Of a stretch of 9,323 nt of DNA, positions 1 to 6,582 are shown piece after piece; position 1 is the first letter of the stretch, and each line of letters opens with the position of its first letter. The position numbers were made by a program, and so were the translations under genes. The notes under the pieces were generated by a model that searched no databases, was not told the origin of the DNA, and saw only the letters and a list, made by a program, of their open reading frames with translations. Origin of the DNA: an uncultured Bacilli bacterium (GTDB lineage: Bacteria; Bacillota_I; Bacilli_A; RF39; UBA660); NCBI GenBank assembly GCA_934096785.1, contig CAKONA010000034.1:1-9323 (forward strand). The letters are read 5' to 3'.

Positions 1-521
1 AGTTCATACATAGTAACAGAGTCATTAGTCATATATGTATAATTTAAACATTTTTCTTTTTCACCAAGACTATTACAATAATCAAACGCATCTTTTCTAG
101 AAACACTTATATTTTTAAAAGGTATGTCTTGTTTAATAATTTGTTTCATCTTTTTCTTTATTTCATTTACTACTGTTCTATCAACTTGTCTTTTCATAGT
201 TATTTCTGTATATATAGATTTGTCAATAGAATGTTTAATTTGTACAGTAGCCTTATCTTCATATAATTCTTTAACTGCCATTAAATACACATATTGAAGT
301 CCTTTTGTGTATATTTTTCTACCAGTTCTATCTGTTATAGTAATAAAGTTTATATACGCATCATCCATTATTTCGTAATCAGCATTCTCTGCATTACCAT
401 TTATTCTTAAAGCAATTATTTGTTCATTACCAAGTAATTTCAACACTTCTCTAACAGTAACACCTCTATTAAGAAACATTTCTTCTCCATTTTCAAATAC
501 TAATTTAATATTTTTTTTCAT
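1..521 (-). CDS. Nucleoside (uridine-type) kinase, N-terminal part; cut by window edge
   Basis: The gene reads leftward from an ATG at 521 and stays open for 173 codons to the window edge, so the 3' part is missing. The start has a Shine-Dalgarno AAAGGTG at 530-536. Residues 1-60 resemble a TGS domain (LVFENGEE, then ALRINGNAENADYEI). Residues 60-173 match the SAD-like second domain of the TGS-containing nucleoside kinases of Clostridia and Thermotoga: DRTGRKIYTKGLQYVYLMAV, IKHSIDKSIYTEI, MKQIIKQDIPF, SVSRKDAFDYCNSLGEKEK. In that family these modules, shared with threonyl-tRNA synthetase, precede a P-loop uridine-kinase-like domain that phosphorylates nucleosides in salvage. The kinase domain would lie outside the window and is inferred, not seen. 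The alternative, a threonyl-tRNA synthetase, is unlikely because the HxxxH metal site of its SAD domain is not seen. The gene diverges from clpP. Confidence 0.82.
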   Translation of the reverse strand, partial: MKKNIKLVFENGEEMFLNRGVTVREVLKLLGNEQIIALRINGNAENADYEIMDDAYINFITITDRTGRKIYTKGLQYVYLMAVKELYEDKATVQIKHSIDKSIYTEITMKRQVDRTVVNEIKKKMKQIIKQDIPFKNISVSRKDAFDYCNSLGEKEKCLNYTYMTNDSVTMYE

Positions 522-555
522 ATAATCAACACCTTTATTATCTTTTTACATTAAT

Positions 556-584
556 ATCATACCAAAAATTAATAATTTTGTGAA
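556..584 (-). promoter_or_regulatory. Predicted promoter of the nucleoside kinase gene
   Basis: Read on the minus strand, a -35 TTCACA (579-584) is followed by a 17-base spacer and a -10 TATGAT (556-561), with a TGG extension just upstream of the -10. The predicted transcript would start near 549 and have a leader of about 28 bases containing the AAAGGTG ribosome site. No equally good promoter is visible for clpP on the other strand of this 106-base divergent region. The best fragments there (TTGTGA at 578-583, TAAAAT at 605-610) are badly spaced. Confidence 0.6.
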
Positions 585-627
585 TAATTATAAGTCTACT
601 TTACTAAAATATTACTAGGAGGCAAAA

Positions 628-1188
628 ATGCACATACCATTTATTATAGAAAGAAATGAAAATTATGAAAGAACTTATGATATTTATTCAAAACTTTTAA
701 CAAACAGAATTATTTTCCTAGAAGGAGAAATTAATGATACGACGTCTAATGCTATAGTTAGTGAACTTCTTTATTTAGATTCTATAAGTAATGAAGATAT
801 CTATATGTACATTAATTCACCTGGAGGGTCTATAACATCAGGATTCGCTATATACGACACAATGAACTATATTAAAAGTAATGTTATAACAGTAGGTCTA
901 GGTATGTGTGCATCAATGGCCGCATTCATCCTTTCAAGTGGAAACAAAAGATGTGCTTTAAAAAACACTGAAATTATGATACATCAACCACTAGGCGGTA
1001 TAGAAGGACAAGCAACAGAAATACAAATAGTCGCAGAAAGAATTACTAAGTTAAAGAACAAACTAAACACCATTCTTTCAAAGAACACAAAAAAACCTCT
1101 TTCAAAAATCAAAAAAGATGTAGAAAGAGATTACTATATGTCTTCATCTGAAGCTCTTAACTATGGTTTAATAGATAAAATTATTTAA
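628..1188 (+). CDS. clpP: ATP-dependent Clp protease proteolytic subunit ClpP
   Basis: Cytoplasmic serine peptidase that forms the barrel degraded-protein chamber of the Clp proteases with ClpX/ClpC-type unfoldases. The catalytic triad is complete: Ser96 in GMCASMAAF, His119 in [10 protein letters not shown], and Asp168 in VERDYYMS. The [19 protein letters not shown] segment (61-79) lines the oxyanion region, and the handle helix [13 protein letters not shown] (127-139) is intact. The N-terminus (IPFIIERN, then [19 protein letters not shown]) is typical, with little or no propeptide. At 186 residues it is slightly shorter than the usual 190-200. The start is supported by a strong AGGAGG at 617-622, five bases before the ATG. 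It is the only plus-strand gene here, and its last 8 bases overlap the convergent end of whiA. No terminator is visible after it. The canonical residues mark it as an ordinary active ClpP. Confidence 0.96.
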   Translation: MHIPFIIERNENYERTYDIYSKLLTNRIIFLEGEINDTTSNAIVSELLYLDSISNEDIYMYINSPGGSITSGFAIYDTMNYIKSNVITVGLGMCASMAAFILSSGNKRCALKNTEIMIHQPLGGIEGQATEIQIVAERITKLKNKLNTILSKNTKKPLSKIKKDVERDYYMSSSEALNYGLIDKII

Positions 1189-2092
1189 CCATCTCTTTTA
1201 TTTTCCTAAACCTATGATTAATACCACTCTTTGTAATAGGTCTTTCAGTCTCACTACTTATAATTTCAGCAAGCTCAGCCATAGAACTTTCAGGATACTT
1301 CTCTTTATAGATACATATATCTTTAATTCTCTCATCAAGCAAATCAAAGTCATGTGCCTGTCTTAACTTACGAATTAATTCTAACTGTTCATTAGAAGTT
1401 GCAATTATCTTATCAACATTAGCTTGTTCACAATTATTAAGTCTATTAGTCATATTCTTATGATCTCTATATATTCTTATATCTTCATAGTAAAATAACG
1501 AATTAGTAGCATTTAACATCTTAATAAAGTCACTAATCTTTTCACTTTCCTTAATATATACCATATAACTACCATTACGTTTAAGTACCTTACTCTTAAA
1601 GTTTAACTCATTTAATAAATCATTTGCAAAGTTAGCAGTCTCTTCATGATATATAACAAATTCAGCATGATATCTACTTGTCTTTGGATCATTAATACTA
1701 CCACATATCATAAATATACCACGTAAGTATGCCTGCCTATCTTTAATTTCATCAATTAAGTAACTAGAAGGTGTATACCTTCGCTTTCCATCACTAAGAA
1801 TAGACAAATCATTAAGAATCATATCAATTTTCTCTTTAACAGTAAGCAAAACAAGTCTATTCTTCCTAAGAGAATTAACACCACTATTATCCATCTCAAT
1901 ATCAACATGATAAGTTTCCTTTATCAAACTATATATTCTTCGAGCTACACTAACATTCTCAGTAAATATTTCAAATCTATCATCAAATATTTTAGCTCCA
2001 ATATTGAGTATCGCAGATAACTCACTCATATTTTCTGACTCACTATATTGTATATTAGCAATCTCATTTTTAATATTACTTGTGAATGACAT
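1181..2092 (-). CDS. whiA: Sporulation/cell-division regulator WhiA
   Basis: DNA-binding protein of Gram-positive bacteria, known as a developmental transcription factor in Streptomyces and linked to cell division and chromosome segregation in Bacillus. The 303-residue protein has the family layout: N-terminus [11 protein letters not shown], a LAGLIDADG-homing-endonuclease-like segment [15 protein letters not shown] (121-135), then [22 protein letters not shown], the conserved [15 protein letters not shown] (214-228), and a C-terminal helix-turn-helix ending [13 protein letters not shown] (286-298). The ATG at 2092 is preferred over an in-frame GTG at 2099-2101 because the AGGTGG ribosome site (2098-2103) covers that GTG and lies five bases before the ATG, and because family members begin MSF. 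In Bacillus, whiA follows rapZ and yvcK. Here it has its own promoter after an M23 peptidase gene. Its 3' end overlaps clpP by 8 bases, tail to tail. Confidence 0.95.
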   Translation of the reverse strand: MSFTSNIKNEIANIQYSESENMSELSAILNIGAKIFDDRFEIFTENVSVARRIYSLIKETYHVDIEMDNSGVNSLRKNRLVLLTVKEKIDMILNDLSILSDGKRRYTPSSYLIDEIKDRQAYLRGIFMICGSINDPKTSRYHAEFVIYHEETANFANDLLNELNFKSKVLKRNGSYMVYIKESEKISDFIKMLNATNSLFYYEDIRIYRDHKNMTNRLNNCEQANVDKIIATSNEQLELIRKLRQAHDFDLLDERIKDICIYKEKYPESSMAELAEIISSETERPITKSGINHRFRKIKEMVK

Positions 2093-2097
2093 AAAAA

Positions 2098-2103
2098 CCA
2101 CCT
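2098..2103 (-). promoter_or_regulatory. whiA ribosome-binding site that decides the start
   Basis: AGGTGG on the minus strand, five bases before the ATG at 2092. It overlaps the upstream in-frame GTG (2099-2101), which therefore cannot be the start served by this site. Confidence 0.7.
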
Positions 2104-2109
2104 ATAAAG

Positions 2110-2118
2110 ATTATACCA
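2110..2118 (-). promoter_or_regulatory. Extended -10 promoter of whiA
   Basis: The minus strand shows TGGTATAAT, a perfect extended -10 (hexamer at 2110-2115). No good -35 lies 16-18 bases upstream, where the terminator hairpin sits. The expected transcription start is about 2103, which would leave a leader of only about 11 bases beginning at the Shine-Dalgarno site. Confidence 0.6.
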
Positions 2119-2120
2119 TA

Positions 2121-2148
2121 TTAAAAGATTTCTATCTCTAGAAATCTT
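2121..2148 (-). terminator. Hairpin terminator after the ftsE-ftsX-M23 operon
   Basis: A perfect 10-bp stem (2125-2134 with 2139-2148) with a 4-base loop begins six bases after the M23 peptidase stop codon. On the minus strand the stem runs into a short T run, TTTT then AA. On its other side lies a run of six A, so the hairpin could also act on plus-strand transcripts. It separates the division operon from the whiA promoter. Confidence 0.7.
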
Positions 2149-2153
2149 ATTTT

Positions 2154-3317
2154 TTAGTAAAATCTACTAGTAAATCTAACACCTAATGCAGGGAATTTAA
2201 CATAATTTCGTGGATTATAATAAGTGTATCCACTCCATCCCTTCATTATTCCAAAGTGAAGATGTGCTCCAGTTGAACAACTATCATAGCTTTCTCCTCC
2301 ACCAACTGTTCCAATTACACTAGTTATCGTTACTATATCTCCTACTTTGACATTTATTGAATGTAAATGCATGTACACTGTTCTATATTTAACACCTTTT
2401 ATTGTATGTTGAATATATACTTGATTTCCACCACAACGTGCCTTACGAACTATACTAGTTACACGTCCAGCAGCAGAAGCATAAACCTTAGTACCAGTAG
2501 GATTTCCACCTATATCTAACGCATTATGACTTGACCAATAATGTCTAGTTGGATGATAACGTCTACCAAACTCACTAGTAGGTCTTCCTTGAGTTAATGG
2601 TCTAGTAAACGCATCCGCATAAGGAACACCTAAACAAGCATCAATCTCCATAGTCTCTTTACAATTGTTCTTTTTATATGTAGCTTCAAAACCTTGAATC
2701 TCAATCTTACGTGCCTTAATCTTATCTTCAACAGTTTGTTGCTCATCATCAATATCATTCATATCCAAATCATACTTCTTTAAAGCACTCTCAAGTTTAT
2801 CAATAGAAGATTCAGAATCTTTAATTTGCTTTGCTAATGTAGTTTGAAGTTTCTTATTTTCTTCAATCATACCATGCATTTCATCTATTAAACCATCATT
2901 ATATTTACTTAACTGTTCAACAACAGAACTTCTATATATAAAATCAGTAAAAGATGTTGCTTGAAACACATATTCAAGATAAACATTATCTCCACCAGAA
3001 ACTTGTAAAAATGAAAGTAAAGAATCTATTTCTTTTTGTTTATCACTAATACTTTGATTCAATTCTTCAATTTTAGTTTTAGATTCCTCTATTTGATTTT
3101 GATATTTAACAATATCTTCACTTAAACTTGAAGTTTCTTTATTAGCTGCATCTATCTTCTTTTGAGTTTCTTTTTCTTTCTGAATAAGAGCTGCCATATT
3201 GGCTTCATCTTTCTTAAGTTGATCCTTTAAAGATTTTAATGATTTCGCATCAACATTACTAATCAAGAAAAAAATACATATTACTACAAATACTATCTTA
3301 CATACTTTTTTCATCAT
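2154..3317 (-). CDS. Secreted coiled-coil M23 (LytM-type) peptidoglycan hydrolase, FtsEX partner
   Basis: A 387-residue exported murein endopeptidase candidate. Residues 1-24 form a signal peptide (KK, hydrophobic VCKIVFVVICIFFLIS, likely cut after VDA). Residues 25-105 and 140-215 are charged, heptad-like coiled coil, as in EnvC, PcsB and CwlO, interrupted by a QATSFTDFIYRSSVVEQL segment typical of these proteins. Residues 235-375 are the M23 domain with all metal and catalytic positions: His264 and Asp268 (HNALDIG), His317/His319 (MHLHS) and His352/His354 (HLHFG). The GRRYHPT and TGAHLHFG motifs are classical. Four cysteines outside the signal peptide (219, 228, 295, 347) could form two disulfides. 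Its ATG overlaps the ftsX stop (ATGA), so it is translationally coupled to ftsX. This context indicates that FtsEX controls it at the septum. Unlike Escherichia coli EnvC, the domain is not degenerate, so it is probably an enzyme itself. Confidence 0.9.
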   Translation of the reverse strand: MMKKVCKIVFVVICIFFLISNVDAKSLKSLKDQLKKDEANMAALIQKEKETQKKIDAANKETSSLSEDIVKYQNQIEESKTKIEELNQSISDKQKEIDSLLSFLQVSGGDNVYLEYVFQATSFTDFIYRSSVVEQLSKYNDGLIDEMHGMIEENKKLQTTLAKQIKDSESSIDKLESALKKYDLDMNDIDDEQQTVEDKIKARKIEIQGFEATYKKNNCKETMEIDACLGVPYADAFTRPLTQGRPTSEFGRRYHPTRHYWSSHNALDIGGNPTGTKVYASAAGRVTSIVRKARCGGNQVYIQHTIKGVKYRTVYMHLHSINVKVGDIVTITSVIGTVGGGESYDSCSTGAHLHFGIMKGWSGYTYYNPRNYVKFPALGVRFTSRFY

Positions 3318-4213
3318 ATCTTTAAGTATTTCCTTACTGCTCTATAGCTTCCGAATGCCCCTACAAGTATACCAACAACAAGTAACACTCCCATAACAAG
3401 ATATATTACTTGAGATGGTTTAACTAATTTTATTATGGCCGTAAATAATTGTCCACCAAGTCTATCATATAAGTAATAGTATCCATAACAGCACATACCT
3501 ATTGGTATTATAGAACCAATACAACCAAGTATTATTCCTTCAAAGAAGAATGGTTGTCTAATAAATGCATTACTAGCACCTACTAATCTTCTTATTTCTA
3601 TTTCTCTTTTCCTTGATTGAATAGTTATTTTAATAGTATTACTTATTAATAATGCCGTTACTATTATTAAAGCAATTACTACAACATAAGTAATCTTCTT
3701 AACTATCGCAAATATCTTAACTAATTCTTCAACAGAACCTTCTCCATACTTAACAATATCAACATTATTCATTTCTTTTATCTCATTAGCAGTATCTCCA
3801 ATAGTCGCTAAATCATTAACTTTAACAAGTATTGTATCTTGAAGTGGATTAGTCTCAGGTGTATATTGACTCATTATACTATCAAATACATCAGACTCCT
3901 TTTGCATCTCTTTTCTTACTGATTCTTTAGAATTAAATTTTACTTCAGTTACATTCAAAGTATTTTGAATTCTTGTCTGTAAAGCTTCAGCTTCCGCCTC
4001 AGTAGTCGTTCTATCTAAGAATACAACTATTGTCATATCTTTCTCTATTTGTTTAGTAAAGTTATTAACATTATATGAAAGAAGTATACTAAATCCAACT
4101 AAAATTAATGTTATTGTTATACAAGAGATACTAGCAAGTGATAATGAAAAGTTACGAAATACACCTTTAAATGACTCTTGTATATTACTTTTTAATATTC
4201 TAAATGCCTTCAC
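3314..4213 (-). CDS. ftsX: Cell-division ABC transporter permease-like protein FtsX
   Basis: Membrane subunit of FtsEX, which transmits ATP hydrolysis by FtsE across the membrane to activate peptidoglycan hydrolases during division. The 299-residue protein has the family topology: a cytoplasmic start MKAFRILKSNIQESFKGVFRN, a first membrane helix at about 24-48, an extracellular domain at about 50-165, and three C-terminal helices at about 172-192, 222-246 and 268-290. The cytoplasmic coupling loop SRKREIEIRRLVGASNAFIR (200-219) and the following PFFFEGIILG are diagnostic. The start is a GTG at 4213 that lies within the last codons of ftsE (14-base overlap). An AAGGA lies about ten bases upstream. 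The stop is TGA, overlapping the ATG of the next gene. Full length, with no sign of damage. Confidence 0.95.
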   Translation of the reverse strand: MKAFRILKSNIQESFKGVFRNFSLSLASISCITITLILVGFSILLSYNVNNFTKQIEKDMTIVVFLDRTTTEAEAEALQTRIQNTLNVTEVKFNSKESVRKEMQKESDVFDSIMSQYTPETNPLQDTILVKVNDLATIGDTANEIKEMNNVDIVKYGEGSVEELVKIFAIVKKITYVVVIALIIVTALLISNTIKITIQSRKREIEIRRLVGASNAFIRQPFFFEGIILGCIGSIIPIGMCCYGYYYLYDRLGGQLFTAIIKLVKPSQVIYLVMGVLLVVGILVGAFGSYRAVRKYLKI

Positions 4214-4898
4214 TCTTATATTTTCCTTTCTGACTATCTTTAGCTACTAGTCCTTTATCTACTACAATTACTCTCTTTTTCATTCTATTTACTATATCTT
4301 TATCGTGAGTAGCCATTATAATAGTTGTTCCTAAATCTTTATTGATTCCATCTATTACTTTCATAATTTCAATTGATGTTTCAGGGTCCAAGTTACCAGT
4401 AGGTTCATCACATATTAATACTTTAGGTTCATTTACTATTGCTCTTGCTATTGATACTCTTTGTTGCTCACCACCAGATAACTCATCAGGATAACTTCTA
4501 AGTTTATCTTTAAGTCCAACTTGTTCTATAGCCTTTATTGTTCTTTTTCTAACTTCACTTTCCTTAAGACCATATACTTCTAATGCAAATGCTACATTTT
4601 CATATACAGTTAATTTAGGTAACAATTTATAATCTTGAAACACTATTCCAAGTTTACGTCTTAGTTTATAAACATTTCCATTTCTAAGTTTTGATACATT
4701 AACACCACCTACATACACTTCTCCTCTAGTAGGTTTTTCTTGTCTATATAATAATTTAATAAGTGTACTTTTACCACTACCAGATGTTCCTATAACAAAA
4801 ACAAACTCACCTTTAGATATCTCTAAATTAACATCACATAATGCAGTAACACCATTAGGATATCTCTTATATACATTTTTAAGTTCTATTAATTGCAT
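4200..4898 (-). CDS. ftsE: Cell-division ATP-binding protein FtsE
   Basis: Cytoplasmic ABC ATPase that drives FtsX. The 232-residue protein has every ABC motif: Walker A GTSGSGKST (37-45), Q-loop Gln88 in GIVFQDYKLLP, signature LSGGEQQR (140-147), Walker B VLICDEPTGNLDP (160-172) and the switch His198 in MATHDKD. The opening LIELKNVYKRYPNGVTAL is the FtsE consensus. The ATG at 4898 is chosen because a GGAGG (4903-4907) lies four bases upstream and the resulting length fits the family (about 228). The frame stays open 20 codons further, to an ATG at 4958, but that ATG has no ribosome site. The gene is first in an ftsE-ftsX-M23 operon behind its own promoter and sits downstream of prfB, as in many Firmicutes. 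Confidence 0.95.
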   Translation of the reverse strand: MQLIELKNVYKRYPNGVTALCDVNLEISKGEFVFVIGTSGSGKSTLIKLLYRQEKPTRGEVYVGGVNVSKLRNGNVYKLRRKLGIVFQDYKLLPKLTVYENVAFALEVYGLKESEVRKRTIKAIEQVGLKDKLRSYPDELSGGEQQRVSIARAIVNEPKVLICDEPTGNLDPETSIEIMKVIDGINKDLGTTIIMATHDKDIVNRMKKRVIVVDKGLVAKDSQKGKYKSEGI

Positions 4899-4990
4899 AT
4901 AACCTCCATACATATTATATAATGAATATCTTATTATTTCATTAACACTTTTTACCATTTGAACTATATTAAAGAATATACTCCAAAATA

Positions 4991-5019
4991 ATTATAGCAT
5001 TTTTAAAGGTATTTTTCTA
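4991..5019 (-). promoter_or_regulatory. Promoter of the ftsE-ftsX-M23 operon
   Basis: On the minus strand, TAGAAA (5014-5019, four of six matches to the -35 consensus) is followed by 17 bases and TATAAT (4991-4996), with a TGC extension. Transcription would start near 4984, giving a leader of about 85 bases to the ftsE ATG. The 175-base stretch between prfB and ftsE (4899-5073) otherwise holds only the prfB terminator. Confidence 0.65.
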
Positions 5020-5050
5020 TCCTTCAAGATTTATTTCACTTTAAAATGTA

Positions 5051-5075
5051 AACAAAAAGCAATACAAAGATTGCT
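5051..5075 (-). terminator. Small hairpin terminator at the prfB stop codon
   Basis: On the minus strand, AGCAAT and ATTGCT (5070-5075 and 5058-5063) form a 6-bp stem with a 6-base loop, followed directly by TTTTGTTT. The upstream arm starts inside the prfB stop codon. The stem is short and AT-rich, so termination is probably partial, and read-through into ftsE is possible. Confidence 0.55.
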
Positions 5076-6156
5076 ATAATTTAAGATATTCTTCTAAGAA
5101 CTCCTGTATTTCTCCATCAAGTACCTTATCAACATTAGATGTTTCATAGTTAGTTCTAGTATCTTTAACAAGAGTATATGGACACATTACATAACTTCTA
5201 ACAGCACTACCAAAGTTAACATCCATCACATCTCCTTTAAGGTCTTTTATTTTATCATTGAATTCTTTTTGATTAAGAATATATAATTTATTCTTCAACA
5301 TTTCAAGTGCAATTTCTTTATTTCTTATTTGACTTCTTTCCATTTGAGATGATGTTACTATACCAGTAGGTATATGAGTAATACGAACAGCTGAATCAGT
5401 AGTATTTACTCCTTGACCACCACATCCACTAGAACGATAAACATCTATTCTAAGATCACTCTCTTTTATTTCAACATCCATTTTCTTATTTATTTCAGGT
5501 GTCACTAAAACAGATGCAAAAGATGTATGACGACGACTATTACTATCAAATGGACTAATCCTAACAAGCCTATGTACTCCAGTTTCTCCCTTTAAATATC
5601 CAAAAGCATAATAACCTTTAACAAGTAATGTACATCCTTTAATTCCAACTTCTTCACCATCTTGTTTGCTTATAATTTCATATTTATAATCATTTTTATC
5701 AAAATACCTAGTGTACATTCTAAGTAACATATTAGCCCAATCATTACTTTCAGTACCACCAGCTCCACTATGTATTTCAACATAAGCATTGTTAGAATCA
5801 AATTCACCACTAAGTAAAGCATATAACTTTAGTTTCTCAATAGACTTATCAATATCACTTATTTCATCAACTACACCTTTAATGTCCTCATCACTTAGTT
5901 CTAACTCTAACATCTCCATCAAAGTATTAACAGAGCTATATAAATTGTTATATTTATTACATACATCTTTAAGTCCCTTAAGTTCACTAAGAACACTTTT
6001 AGCATTCTCCATATCAGACCAAAAAGAAGTATCTGATGAAATACTTTTTAATTCCTCAATTCTCTTATTCTTAATATCTATTTCTAACTTTACACTTATA
6101 TCATTAAGAATAGACAAATAATTATTAAGTTTTTCTTTAATTTCTCTTATATCCAT
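5074..6156 (-). CDS. prfB: Peptide chain release factor 2 (RF2), no programmed frameshift
   Basis: Ribosome-acting factor that ends translation at UAA and UGA. The 360-residue protein has an N-terminal helical domain (1-120), AYVEIHSGAGGTESNDWANM (124-143), the stop-codon-reading SPF motif at 201-203 (RISPFDSNSRRHTSFAS), and the catalytic GGQ at 246-248. It continues through DSAVRITHIPTGIV and the C-terminal SYVMCPYTLVKDTRT, both typical of RF2. The usual in-frame UGA with a frameshift near codon 25 is absent: the frame reads straight through ISVKLEIDI. The residues around GGQ are CGGQGVN where GAGGQHVN is commonest. The ATG at 6156 is preferred to a TTG two codons upstream because it gives the typical start MDIREIKEKL. 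No Shine-Dalgarno precedes it, and an extended -10 lies only six bases away, suggesting a leaderless mRNA. The stop is TAG. Confidence 0.95.
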   Translation of the reverse strand: MDIREIKEKLNNYLSILNDISVKLEIDIKNKRIEELKSISSDTSFWSDMENAKSVLSELKGLKDVCNKYNNLYSSVNTLMEMLELELSDEDIKGVVDEISDIDKSIEKLKLYALLSGEFDSNNAYVEIHSGAGGTESNDWANMLLRMYTRYFDKNDYKYEIISKQDGEEVGIKGCTLLVKGYYAFGYLKGETGVHRLVRISPFDSNSRRHTSFASVLVTPEINKKMDVEIKESDLRIDVYRSSGCGGQGVNTTDSAVRITHIPTGIVTSSQMERSQIRNKEIALEMLKNKLYILNQKEFNDKIKDLKGDVMDVNFGSAVRSYVMCPYTLVKDTRTNYETSNVDKVLDGEIQEFLEEYLKL

Positions 6157-6162
6157 ACACAA

Positions 6163-6171
6163 ATTATATCA
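6163..6171 (-). promoter_or_regulatory. Extended -10 promoter directly before prfB
   Basis: The minus strand reads TGATATAAT, a perfect extended -10 (hexamer 6163-6168), in the 30-base gap between the small upstream gene and prfB. The prfB ATG starts seven bases after the hexamer, exactly where transcription would be expected to begin. No clear -35 is seen. Confidence 0.55.
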
Positions 6172-6186
6172 TTTAGGTATATATTT

Positions 6187-6531
6187 TTATCTTTTATTAA
6201 ATATTCTACCTAATACTTTACACTTTTCCTTCCTTTTAGGCATCATATATTTTTCTTCTAAAGCTTCAACTATTTCATCTACTTCTTCAGTAGTATGACT
6301 TAGTCTTCTAAAATCAACTATGGCATTCTTTCCTTCACTATCAAAATAAATGTACCCATCCTCACTATCTACACCAAGTTTACTTCTACATCTTCTTTCT
6401 TCTTCACTTATCAATGTTTGAAATAATCCACTAGGTATATAAAAGTATAATGGTTTACCATCAATTCTTCTTACTAGGTATACCCCATACTCTTTCTCAT
6501 ATTTATATCCATATTTTATAGTGTTATCCAC
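6187..6531 (-). CDS. Small uncharacterised cytoplasmic protein
   Basis: I do not recognise this family. The 114-residue product (GTG start at 6531) has no signal peptide or membrane helix. It opens with an aromatic-rich, beta-prone part (IKYGYKYEKEYGVYLVRRID, then GKPLYFYIPSG), followed by a charged stretch EEERRCRSK, DGYIYFDSEGK, and a helix TTEEVDEIVEALEEKYMM, and ends in a basic tail (PKRKEKCK, FNKR). A GTG start four codons upstream (6541-6543) is possible, but it lies inside the AAGGTGG ribosome site, which is well placed eight bases before 6531. Codon use matches the neighbours. It precedes prfB by 30 bases and may be co-transcribed with it. Its promoter overlaps one copy of a repeated TTCACACTT word, hinting at regulated expression. 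The combination of good ribosome site, promoter and clean termination supports a real gene. Confidence 0.75.
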   Translation of the reverse strand: MDNTIKYGYKYEKEYGVYLVRRIDGKPLYFYIPSGLFQTLISEEERRCRSKLGVDSEDGYIYFDSEGKNAIVDFRRLSHTTEEVDEIVEALEEKYMMPKRKEKCKVLGRIFNKR

Positions 6532-6539
6532 AATATCAC

Positions 6540-6546
6540 CCACCTT
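6540..6546 (-). promoter_or_regulatory. Ribosome-binding site of the small gene, deciding its start
   Basis: AAGGTGG on the minus strand, eight bases before the GTG at 6531. It contains most of an alternative upstream GTG (6541-6543), the same arrangement as in front of whiA. Confidence 0.55.
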
Positions 6547-6553
6547 GTCTTGT

Positions 6554-6582
6554 ATTATATACTAATATTTTCAAAATAACAA
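6554..6582 (-). promoter_or_regulatory. Promoter of the small gene (and possibly prfB)
   Basis: On the minus strand, TTGTTA (6577-6582, four of six consensus matches) is followed by 17 bases and a perfect TATAAT (6554-6559). The start site would be near 6547, about 16 bases before the GTG at 6531. The -35 overlaps the end of a TTCACACTT repeat. Confidence 0.65.

Noticed and set aside
578..610. A plus-strand promoter for clpP (TTGTGA with TAAAAT)
   Set aside because: The spacing is 21 bases, and closer combinations match the consensus poorly. A heat-shock-type operator such as CtsR or CIRCE was looked for and not seen.
2093..2101. whiA starting at the GTG three codons upstream
   Set aside because: The GTG is part of the AGGTGG ribosome site that serves the ATG at 2092, and WhiA proteins begin MSF.
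4899..4958. A 20-codon N-terminal extension of FtsE from an ATG at 4958
   Set aside because: There is no Shine-Dalgarno before that ATG, whereas GGAGG sits right before the ATG at 4898. The extended protein would also be longer than the family norm.
5789..6121. Open frame of 110 codons on the plus strand inside prfB
   Set aside because: It is antisense to a well-conserved part of RF2, its product is Ser/Leu-rich low complexity, and it has no family resemblance.
6157..6162. prfB starting at a TTG two codons upstream of the ATG
   Set aside because: It has no ribosome site, TTG is a weaker start, and the family N-terminus aligns with MDIREI. The predicted transcript start also lies after it.
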